DNA from: Hemileia vastatrix | Taxonomy: Eukaryota; Basidiomycota; Pucciniomycetes; Pucciniales; Zaghouaniaceae | DNA length: 64,000 bases | Reading direction: 5' to 3' | Assembly: GCA_030280995.1 (NCBI GenBank) | Contig: JASXTE010000016.1 | Location: forward strand, 18,667,501 to 18,731,500 | Shown: in pieces, positions 1-8,961 of the stretch | Layout of the letters: each line of letters begins with the position of its first letter | How positions within the stretch are numbered: the first letter of the stretch is position 1 | Notes under the pieces: generated by a model | Told to the model about the DNA's origin: nothing | The model's database searches: none | The model's input: the letters and a program-made list of their open reading frames with translations, nothing else | Made by a program: the position numbers and the translations under genes

Positions 1-1037
1 TCAAATCCATTTCTCTCTGTTCTTTAAATGGTTACTTTTAAAGAAATAAAGTTCATTTCACAAAGTTCTAATGATACTGAATGAGTTTTTAACGGAAATA
101 ATAATAAAAAACAACTCAGATTAAGATTCAAAATTTTGAATAATGAAGGAAAAGTAAGGAAGTAATTTAATAGAGAAAAAAAGGAGGTTTAAAGAACAAA
201 AAAGACAGACTTGCATAAAATAGAAGTGAGTATAAATAAGATTATTAGTTTGTGGCGATATAGTGTACATTTATACCTGTTTTAACCTACTCAACCACAC
301 CAAAGCAACCCTAACAAATGTATATATATACAACCTAAACCAGAAAGAATATGATTGCAAGCAATCAATAAATCTAACACATTAGTTGCCCTCCGTCCTA
401 GCCACAATAATACCAACAATTGTTGTTTCACAAATTAAAGAAAGTCCTCACCTTTAAACCACATTTTTGGGTGTCAACTGAATTATTTTCATGTACATTC
501 AATTAATTCAGTTAACTGTCACAATACAAATGCAAAGTTAAATTTCTTTTCTCTTTCTTTTTTTTTTGTCAACTTTTTTTTAACGTTAGTCTTAGTATAG
601 CAGTATTTGTCAATCATTTAAAATTCATTTTCATTTTATTTATTTATAATTCAATTCTCTTTATTTTTTCTTGTTTCATGTACTGATCTTAGCAAAATAA
701 CCTGGCTCTTCTGGTGTGTATCCAGCTAACTTTTTTCAATTTGTGATATATTTTCCAGTAACTTCATTTTATTTTATTTCTAGATGAAGAACAAAGGTAG
801 GGGAGGGGAGGGGAAAGAAAAGTACCATCAACACTTTTCCAACTTCCAAAAAAAAATATTAAATAAAATAAATAAATAAATAAAAAATTCAAATCAATAA
901 TCAACTCACCCAAGACTTGGGTATAATAATCAATCAGAAAACCATTAGATTCAGAATATGACAACAAAAGAGAACTGATTAAAGCAACAGTGATTGTGTA
1001 ATTTTGATTTTAAAAAAGTAACACTAATTCAGACTAC

Positions 1038-1068
<31 letters not shown>

Positions 1069-1070
<2 letters not shown>

Positions 1071-1323
1071 TTAGCATTTTAAGTAATAAAACCATCTTCT
1101 AGTGAAATAATGATACTACATATAGTTAAAATTTAAAAAAGAAACCAATTTTTGAAGAAAAAAATTAAACTTTGAATATACATAAAAAAAAAAAAAAAAA
1201 AAAAAAGATTAGCATTTTAAGTAATAAAACCATCTTCTAGTGAAATAATGATACTACATATAGTTAAAATTTAAAAAAGAAACCAATTTTTGAAAAAAAA
1301 AAATTAAACTTTGAATATACATA
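1069..1323. repeat. 116-bp tandem duplication separated by poly-A
   Basis: Two copies, 1069-1184 and 1207-1323, begin with GATTAGCATTTTAAG and end with GAATATACATA. By eye they differ by a single substitution and an A-run length change. A-tracts of about 20 or more bases lie directly before the first copy and between the copies, and another follows the second. This suggests recent slippage or unequal exchange between the A-tracts. Confidence 0.9.
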
Positions 1324-1490
1324 ATAATAAAAAAAAAAAAAAAAAAAAAGCAATTTTAAGAGAGGGGATGATCATACTAAAAGATCCCTCACCATTTTAA
1401 TTATCTAAGATAAATATCAGCTCAAACATTAAAAAAAAAAAGGAAAAAAAAAACCTCTTTTACCTTGACCTTTTTTATGAGATATCATCT

Positions 1491-1520
1491 TCAAAAACAA
1501 AAACAAAAACAAAAACAAAA
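1491..1520. repeat. (AAAAC)n microsatellite
   Basis: About five units of AAAAC in a row. It is simple sequence with no apparent function. Confidence 0.9.
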
Positions 1521-3234
1521 ATAGATTTTTTGCATCAAAAAATTTAAAGTTTTTCTAAAATGATTATTATTATCATCATTTTTTTTTTTTTAAAAAAAAA
1601 GATAACTATATCGTCACTTATCTTTTGGATAAAATGACTCACATATCCTTTTTAATTTTAGGTTCTGTGACTCAAATCAATGGTTTTCAAAAAATCAATC
1701 AAAATGACGCAAAATATGTTCCTCAAATTGATTTTTTTTTTCTTTTTTTTCTTTGACAATATTATCTGACATCTGCTTGATCATGAAACAAAGTCATGGG
1801 TAAAATGAATATGTTTTTGTATGTTTACTGCTCCCGGTTAATACCTTTTTCCATTTTCTAGTAAGGGGCTATCAAAGGACTATGATTTGTCATACCCACT
1901 CTACTTTCATGTAAATTTTCTGTAACCAGGTTATCCATCCAAGCTTAATAAAGCAGTCAAACTCTTTTCACTAAAGTTTTTTTTTTTTTTTTAGAAATGC
2001 ATCAATTTATTACCAAACACATCACCACCAAATAACTCAAATGTCATCAGACTTAAACAAGTTTCTGAAGGAAAAAAAAAAAAAAGTATAAAAAAAAAGT
2101 AAAAGAAAAGGAAAAGTAAAAGTAAAAAAAAAAAGGGAAAAAGTTTCCCTTTTTGTATTAATCTACCCTCCAACTAAAACGTTTCTTCAAACATTCTAAC
2201 CAAGAAAGAAGAAGGGAAAGTAGATATATCCAGACTAATATGTCTAGTACAAGAATCACAATGATGTGTATTAAAAATGTCATGTGACTTCCAGTTTAAA
2301 TTCCAACCTAAAAACATCCACCACACTATCAGAAGCCATACCCAAAACAATACATAAATCTAAAGAATCTTCATAAAGTGTAGTGAAAAGAATCAGATTG
2401 AAATATAAATATATAAAAAAACATATCACCCAGAATCTTCTTGTTATCTGCTTTCTATCTATAGAATACACATAATCATAATCATAATCAGAAAAAAAAA
2501 TCTTTTTCAACTCACTGCCAATAAATAATTGGACTTTACGGCAGTATTACCCACAGCCAACCTAAAACTGAGTAGAAGGATACGTGCTACCTGGGGCCAA
2601 GATTTTCTTTTTTTTCGTAGTATGACAGGTTAAGTTAACAATGAATTTTTATATGCTGATCAGGGACTTACTCATAGTAATAATTAAATTGTACTAAAAT
2701 TATAACAATAGATTTCTGTTATGTTTGGAGAGGTAACATTCGAGAAATTTCTATGGATTAGCTACTTTGGCGAGTTAATTCTCCAACTTGATACTGTTTC
2801 TACCTACTGTGCTGAGGTTACCTATCATAAGAATAAACCCAAGTAAAATGTGGGTTAAGCTACGCTTAATATCAATACTTTGTTCATTTTCAGAAAATTT
2901 AACAGTGTTGAAGATATTTCACTGGGGAACCTCAGAATGTATGATGGGAAATAGATGTACACACATTTGCAATATATATATATATATATTTGATTCATAG
3001 TTAAAGCTCAAAACTAAAAAATATTCAATTTCAACACTTAGTTCTTGATTCTTTTCCCATGAATTCATTAGATCATCAAGCAGAACAAAGCAAATGAAAT
3101 CAGCCCGTGAATGACACATGCAGTAAATGCAAAGATGAAAAAGCTTCATATAATAGGCTTCGGTAGATGATGATTCAGAAGAAACACGTATTAGCGGTTT
3201 AATTATAAGTTACGACAAAAAATGCTTGCATGGT

Positions 3235-4747
3235 TCAAAATGTTTCTTCTTCATCCGGAATAGTCTGCTCTACGTCCGGAACCTCAAAACCCTCCTGTTG
3301 AGCCCCATAATTCAGTCAGGAATATTAAATATGATAGCTTAATGGTATCCAAATCCTAACCCACCTCGGTAGAATACAGAATAACCTGCATCTGTTTTAA
3401 GTTCTTCATTTCTTCCTCTGAAACACTTCCATCTTGAATTTCAGCTCGAGCCCCAATGAGAATCTCGATATCTCGCAGCTGGATGAAGAGCCCCAAATTG
3501 CGAATACCGGTAGCATCAATTTAGTTCAAAAAAGGGAGCCATGCCACTGAAATCAGGTTATCTAACCTTATTGAAATAGAAATCACGTTCCTTCTCAAGT
3601 CCCTCGATGTTAATTCGGTATTCTTCTAACTGGGCTAATAGCTGTTCTAATTCACGGTTTGTGGCCGCAGAGCTACCTGACCTGACCCCACCTCGACCTA
3701 CAAATGAAACAGGAGTAACGCTGATCAAATTCAAGGTCCTTTGCTCTCCTTCGTGGGGACAAGTACATGTGGCCTACTTGCTGCTGTTGGTGGCTTTTTG
3801 GGTGCCATAGATGTTTTTGCACCACCATTTGTAGAAGCCTTCAGGACAGTTGAAGAGCCGACTGCCCCACTAGGATCCAGACTTGAAAATGCAAAGAAAT
3901 TATGAATAAAAACACAAAATGTTTAAGACACGGAACATCAACAATCCTAGGTGGCGAAAACCACCTACACCGCCTTCCTTCTACCTATTGCGTCATAGTG
4001 TCCGCCTGGATAGTGCATGTCCCAAAACTTTTTGAGCCACTGGAGGAACTCAAGATTATCTCTAAAGTTAGAGAGAGTGGGGAAGTGAAACATTGAGGGC
4101 CAAGCATGAGTAGCCTTACTACAGAATTACTGACTGCATTTTACATTTAATCAACGAAGTCACTGGAATTGGCTACTTGGCGAGAGTGAAAACAAACATA
4201 AGATAAGCAGAGAGGTTTTTTTCAGAAAGCGGATGGGAGATAAGACAACTGAAGAAGAAGAAGAAGAAGAAGAAGAAGAAGAAGAAGAAGAAGAAGAAGA
4301 AGAAGAAGAAGAAGAAGAAGAAGAAGAAGAAGAAGAAGAAGAAGAATAAGAAGAATAAGTTCTTAAAAAAGGGACAGAGTGAAGATTACCTTATCGATTT
4401 GATGTTTTTTAAAGACGGATTGCAAAACCTTGAAATTAGCGATATATTCGTACTCTTGATTAGCTTGCATTTTGATACGTGTTAAGGGGACATCCTCTGA
4501 AACAAGATGAAAATGAATGAAAGGCTAACACTGGAGGAAAAAAGAAAGATGTCTGACGATAGATGGAGTCAATGATTTGTGCATAGACAGCGCCGCTGCC
4601 GCATTGTTCGATCTGGAGAGAAAGAAGATGATGAGGACAGATAAATGACCGAAGAGAGCAAAGAAAAGGGAAGGGAAAGCAAACCTTAGTATAGTTTATG
4701 GCCAAGAGCTCGTTGATCCAAGCAAGCAGCTCAGCACGGCTGGTCAT
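3235..4747 (-). CDS. EB1: EB1/Bim1/Mal3-family microtubule plus-end tracking protein
   Basis: Exons read on the minus strand: 4747-4685, 4612-4558, 4496-4390, 4172-4135, 4061-3969, 3881-3778, 3697-3567, 3478-3365 and 3294-3235. They splice with GT-AG introns of 61-217 bp and intact phase to 254 codons plus TGA. The N-terminus (MTSRAELLAWINELL, INYTK, EQCGSGA, EYEYIANFKVLQ, DNLEFLQWLKKFWD) is the EB1 calponin-homology domain that binds growing microtubule ends. After a basic, Ala/Pro/Ser-rich linker comes a coiled coil with the EB-homology signature EKERDFYFNKLRDIEI. The chain ends in an acidic tail with C-terminal ETF, the motif by which yeast Bim1 engages the CAP-Gly protein Bik1. Length is near the usual 250-300 aa. 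Exon 4 is only 38 bp (PIPVTSLIKCKMQ) but is required by homology and phase. The gene looks intact and is divergent from the adjacent paraoxonase-like gene. Confidence 0.95.
4251..4346. repeat. (GAA)n/(TTC)n microsatellite inside EB1 intron 3
   Basis: About 31 uninterrupted GAA units, ending in two imperfect units. On the coding (minus) strand it is (TTC)n. It lies within the 217-bp third intron (4389-4173), which is roughly three times longer than most of its neighbours because of this tract. Confidence 0.97.
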
Positions 4748-4817
4748 GGTGGAGTGGGCGGTGTGGAAGGGGCTAAAAAGAGACGCGGCGACTTAGTGCT
4801 TGTCCTGCCCCAGCGAG
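4748..4817. promoter_or_regulatory. Putative bidirectional promoter / shared 5' UTR
   Basis: Only 70 bp separate the EB1 start codon (minus, 4747) from the start codon of the paraoxonase-like gene (plus, 4818). The 5' UTRs and core promoters of both genes must lie here or overlap the neighbouring coding sequence. The segment is relatively GC-rich and has no TATA box. Bidirectional control is inferred from the spacing. Confidence 0.6.
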
Positions 4818-6739
4818 ATGCCTAGTACTGCAAACATCATTCTCGCAGCGACCGCTGTGTGCTCGGCCCTGTTTCGAATTTACCTCAAGCCGCTCATTAC
4901 CGATGCAGGTCAGCATCATTTGCTTGTCTCCGGAGAGTATTCTGGCTCGGGTTGGGGAAAATCCTAGTCTCAGAGTGAATCATATCCATCCTCATCTCAG
5001 ACGATTCTGATCTCATCCCCATAACCTTGAGTCTATTTCACGTCTCAGACTGCATTTCAGATTCACATCACCCACTCATTATCTCTTTATCTCTCCGTTA
5101 TTGCTAACTAACTATCTAACTCTGTTTCTTCAACCTATCTCAGGTGTCTTCCGTCCGGTTCCTTCGCTCCACAGCCGTCATTGCACCCACGTCCCTCTCC
5201 CGGGCTGTGACCACCCGTACGTTCTGCCAGGACTCGATCTCGCCTATCTGCCTTGCCGGAATAAAATCGTCCTGCTTGATTTAAAGTCTGTCCATCCCAC
5301 CCACGTCACTCTTCACAATCTTCCTCCTCACCTGTCCAACGGCGACTTTCATCTTCATGCCCTGGATGTCTATATTCATGCTCAGTCTGCTCCCTTAAAA
5401 GCAACTCTCTTTGCCATCAATCGTCATGCTCAGCATATTCACCATCCAGTCATTTCAACTGCCCAGATTGAGATCTTTGAAACGGTGGTGGGATCTCACT
5501 CTGCAACGTGGATCACCTCGGTTCATCATCCCCTGATTAATACCCCAAATAGCTTGGTGGCTTTGAGCCAGAGCGAGTTTTTTATTGCAAATGACCATTC
5601 CATCAAGTCACAATGGGTATCATTCATCTCTGGTGTTACGCCCATATATCAGTGTGATGTTTTTGTCTGATGGCATCTTGCATCTTTCCATTCATTCTTC
5701 TTGTAGAGACATCACGTAGAAGTAAGTGCATTGACAGGTTGAAAACTTAGTATTCATTCAAGGCCTGACACAATATATCCTTAAAAATTCATATCTTTCC
5801 AAAGTTTCTTTATCCTGATCAAGATGTAAGATTTCTTTGGCTACACCAGGCATCCAAGACGTAGCTGATCTGACATTTTAGGCAAATGTCGTATTTTGTT
5901 CATTCAATATGGATCCTGCTAATCCATCGTGTATCGTTGCCACCTCAGGCTACACTTTTCCTAGTGGTCTAGCAAAGGTCACTGGCTGTCCAACCTTCTC
6001 TCATCACGAAATGATCAACTGCTGTAAAATTCTGACCAGATTTTCGATTTCGATAGGGGCCCGCGAATATCTTATATATGGTTAACAGTATTAATCCTTT
6101 CTTAAGAGGGTTTGAAATTCAAGCTGATCATTCCTTGGTGTTGACTGAAGAACTAAAGGTATGTTTTGGTGTATATATTTATCATGATTAAGTAATTTCT
6201 AACCTTTGCGATTTCAATGTAGCTTCCTCGCATAGTGAACAACATTTACGTTTCTTCCTCTGGTGCAATTTACTTGGCAGCTGTACCTAAGCTTTTAAAA
6301 TATCTTAAATTGGTCAAAAGCCTCGATAGGGTACCTAGCCACAGCTTACCTGCATCACCCGTGGAAGTCTGGAAGATTAGCAACGGTACCGACTTACAAT
6401 CATTCCATGGTGGAAGACTCAGGGTAGAAAAAGTAAACTCGGAATACTAATTTTGTTTCTTTTTATAAGTTAAGACAATTGATTCTTTCTCTCTCCCGAT
6501 AGATTTTTTCAGATGATGGAAGCGTGGTATCAGGATCTACCTCCGCTTCTGTTTATCATAATAGTCTTATTCTCACTGGCTAGTATTCTTATACATTTTT
6601 TTTAAAAGTTATATTCATAAAAATTTTAAACCACTAAAATTGATATTGATGTTTTTTTTAAATGGGCATATGAATATCACTAGGGGTGGCAAGTTCTTCA
6701 ATTGCAATTTGTGGCTTACCTCAAGGGTTTATCTCCTGA
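4818..6739 (+). CDS. Paraoxonase/arylesterase-like six-bladed beta-propeller protein
   Basis: Proposed exons are 4818-4908, 5144-5616, 5707-5721, 5805-5825, 5882-5977, 6057-6158, 6223-6432, 6503-6582 and 6694-6739, giving about 377 aa. The family (PON1-like, SMP-30/gluconolactonase superfamily) has about 350 aa and hydrolyses lactones and aryl esters using Ca2+. The protein starts with a hydrophobic segment after MPSTANIILAATAV, a likely signal anchor as in PON1. Family landmarks are HALDVYIH (compare PON1 HGIST), FFIANDHS (compare TNDH, a Ca-ligand Asn), VNNIYVSSSG (compare VDNISVDPETG) and DDGSVVSGSTSASVY (compare NGTVLQGSTVASVY). The 15-bp and 21-bp microexons are chosen from phase and splice sites and are the least certain, as is the last intron, whose 3' end after GGCAAG is needed to avoid an early stop. 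Some calcium-ligand positions look substituted, so activity is uncertain. Confidence 0.8.
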
Positions 6740-6963
6740 GGATTGCAAAACTCCTTTTTTAAAAATGTATCATATCAGCAATAATTCCATATTTTAAAAG
6801 TCTTTCTATGTCAAGTATTAATAAGCATTACTTTTAACATTGGTTTTCAGCTTTATTGTCAAAATTTTATTCATTTCTTTACAATTGGTTATCAGAGTTA
6901 TTTCATCTAGACCCTTTTTCTTCAGCACAACTAACCAAAAAAAGTTACACTGCAATAAATGTT

Positions 6964-7114
6964 CGTTTCGTCTTGGGGCGCAACAATGGCGTAACAATTA
7001 CGCAACAGTTATGTAACAATTGTTTTTAGCACTTAAAAGTCTTAAGTGAGTCTTAAGTGCAAAAAACAATTGTTTCATAACTGTGGCGTAATTGTTGCAC
7101 TCCATGGCGAAACG
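6964..7114. mobile_element. Foldback/MITE-like hairpin element
   Basis: A near-perfect inverted repeat. The outer ends are CGTTTCG and CGAAACG. The inner arms share GCAACAATTACG, ACAGTTATG, AACAATTGTTTTT and GCACTTAA read inward on opposite strands. The arms are about 70 bp with a very short loop, so the single strand would form one long hairpin. No clear target duplication was found. Confidence 0.75.
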
Positions 7115-7449
7115 AAAATGTGTCGTAGTATTAGTGGGACATAAATATGTGAAAGGCATTTCACACTGTAAATGGTGAAAAATCTTGCGTAGCTGGTTTT
7201 TTTAGAAAAAAATTAAAAGGTGTAATGAATGTTAGGTGATTTTCATGAGTGTTTTGAAATGTTAAGTGTGAGATATTCTAAATTTGAAAATACAAGGAAG
7301 CAGAGAATGTGTATAACTAAAATTGTTGAAGAAAGAAAAGGTAATGTTCTTGATATATTGAAAAAATGTAAGTATATTTAAGAGGTTATTGTATTGAGAT
7401 AAGCAGATTTTAATGTTTACATACAACTCCAAATTTTTAATAGGGGGTA

Positions 7450-7662
7450 CCAGGGGAAAAATGGGGGGGGGGGGGCTAAGCAGAAAGTCCCCTTGTTTGA
7501 ACCCAGTTTGGACATGATTGGAAGGTGGTTGAAAGATCATTTTTGTCTTTGTGTGCCTTTATACTCAAAAAAGCTCAAACTGGGTTCAATGAGGGGATCA
7601 ATCAGTGGTCTAACAAGTGATAAGTGAGGGGACTTGATAGCAAGTTCCCCTCAAATTTTCTG
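7450..7662. mobile_element. Candidate MITE with AAGTCCCC inverted ends
   Basis: AAAGTCCCC with TTTGAACCCAGTTTGG near 7487-7513 is mirrored by CAAACTGGGTTCAATGAGGG near 7577-7596. A second motif, GGGGACTTGATAGCAAGTT at 7629-7647, resembles the palindrome of the CACTA-type MITEs at 16058 and 58747. A poly-G run of about 13 lies near 7467. Boundaries and target duplication are not clear, so this may be a decayed relative. Confidence 0.35.
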
Positions 7663-7668
7663 TGATGG

Positions 7669-8021
7669 GGGTCTCAAACATTAGCATATACACCATTCAT
7701 GCATGTCACAAAATTGGCACCAAGTAAGTCATTTTCATTTGAAGTACATCTGTCCAGGACAGGTATATTTGAACAGTGTGTTTGTACTTCAACATGCCCT
7801 TTTTTGGGTACATCTATGCTATTCACACACTTCATCCCCTAATAATGATTAGTCAGTACTTGGTACACACATGCCCATATCTTAACTCAAAAGTAGGGAA
7901 TATTTGACCTCATGTTTGAGACCCTTAACACCAAGTCTGCCTTTAACCATGGTGTCTTTGAATAGGGGGTTTTTTTTTGAGGCTGCAGTCTTCCAGGTGT
8001 ATATGCTAATGTTTAAGACCC
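7669..8021. mobile_element. MITE-like element with 26-bp terminal inverted repeats
   Basis: The left end 7669-7694 (GGGTCTCAAACATTAGCATA then TACACC) and the right end 7996-8021 read as reverse complements with one mismatch. The 353-bp interval has no coding capacity. An internal copy of a similar end in opposite orientation at 7891-7923 suggests a composite or nested element. No convincing target duplication is seen. Confidence 0.75.
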
Positions 8022-8412
8022 ACTATTTTATATTTCACAAAAATTGTTTATCAAATTTAGAAATGTGAATACCAAAATTTTCTTTCCTGTTTTAAGCAAA
8101 AAAAAAGAAAAGAAAAAAAAAAGTCTCAAAGGGGTAAAAGACTTTCAAAGTAAAAATTGTTAGTAACCTAATTTTCATCATCTTGTTTCAAGATTAAAAT
8201 GACAAGAGTTAAAAAGGTTTTAAACAAGAAAAATTCCCCAAGCTATCAATCATGTTTATTCATATTAGAAGCTTAGTTGAAGGACAACTAGAAACATATT
8301 TTTCAGATTCTCAGTGTTGCATGGCACCTCAAGTTACATGCTTTCTCATCACAAAAGAAGAACAATATGACTAAATCACATTCTTTGAGTCTTTCAAATT
8401 TAATTTCAAGGG

Positions 8413-8951
8413 CCAAGATGGACTATGTGGTTAGATCATCACCTGGATGGCCACTAGTCACTTGCCTTGACTTTTGTGTCGCAGGTTCAAATCCTTGCTG
8501 CCTCACCCTCTTTGTCCATGGTTGGAGCTCTTGTTTTCATGCTGGTGTCAATATCTTGATCTCCCAACAATATCTCTATTCTCCCTCAGCAACCTACAGT
8601 GGATGAACAAATGCATGAAGGCTGGAGAACCCACCCCACTTTGCCATCCCCCCATTATCAGGACAATCGTGCCTGGTCATTCATCTTGGGCCAGCTGCGG
8701 AATTCCACTCCACTTACATTCTTGAAAACCCTGCCCATCAAACCATGAACCCATGAGGATTAGCCTCCACCCTTCCCCCTATGGCAACCCCATCTGTGTC
8801 CTCAAAGGCACCAAGCTCCCCCTGTTATCCTGTTAATTGCACATATAACTTACCCATTACGTTCATTACTCCTCACATGTACCTAGCCTATTAAATTTAC
8901 AATGCTTTCATGCCCCTAGCTGGGTGAGATTGTAAGAAATTTAAAAAAAAT
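8413..8951 (+). mobile_element. tRNA-derived SINE-like retroposon
   Basis: About 540 bp flanked by a 10-bp imperfect duplication, ATTTCAAGGG (8403-8412) and ATTTCAAAGG (8952-8961). The head resembles a tRNA gene, with an A-box-like TATGTGGTTAGATC region near 8425 and a B box GGTTCAAATCC at 8484-8494. The body is clearly richer in C+G than its flanks. The 3' end is TTGTAAGAAATTT followed by an A-tract, as in many tRNA-derived SINEs. Open frames across it are not protein-like. It would depend on the enzymes of a LINE, and none is present in the window. Confidence 0.75.
8484..8494 (+). promoter_or_regulatory. RNA polymerase III B box of the SINE
   Basis: GGTTCAAATCC matches the consensus GGTTCRANNCC. 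It lies about 60 bp after the A-box-like segment, a normal spacing for tRNA-type internal promoters. Confidence 0.75.
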
Positions 8952-8961
8952 ATTTCAAAGG

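Larger units (their letters stand above)
1..3234. other. AT-rich flank without a recognisable gene
   Basis: No open frame here resembles a known protein on either strand. The frames present are short and come from homopolymer or low-complexity sequence. The stretch contains long A and T runs, an AAAAC microsatellite, a 116-bp tandem duplication and an (AT)n run near 2970-2990. It lies downstream of the EB1 gene, whose stop codon is at 3235-3237 on the minus strand, so the nearest bases probably include that gene's 3' UTR. No terminator motif stands out. Confidence 0.6.
6740..8402. other. Intergenic region with small inverted-repeat elements
   Basis: No gene is seen. The interval holds a foldback at 6964-7114, a candidate inverted-repeat element at 7450-7662 and a TIR element at 7669-8021. 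The rest is AT-rich without visible structure. Confidence 0.6.

Noticed and set aside
764..3149. Several 60-76 codon frames in the left flank
   Set aside because: Low-complexity Phe/Leu/Tyr-rich or microsatellite-derived, with no splice partners or family similarity.
4460..4747. 95-codon frame beginning with the EB1 start
   Set aside because: It reads through two introns. The EB1 exon structure explains the real coding parts.
5101..5670. 189-codon frame starting MLTNYLTLF
   Set aside because: Its first codons lie in intron 1 and its last codons in intron 2 of the paraoxonase-like gene. The true coding part is exon 5144-5616.
7460..7480. G-quadruplex or telomere-like signal
   Set aside because: A single homopolymer G run, not spaced G-tracts; no TTAGGG-type array anywhere in the window.
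8413..8500. A genuine tRNA gene
   Set aside because: A and B boxes are present, but the segment does not fold into a normal acceptor stem, and the 3' part continues into a SINE body.
8367..8725. Two overlapping frames of about 80 codons
   Set aside because: They cross the SINE and reflect its higher G+C content; no protein features.
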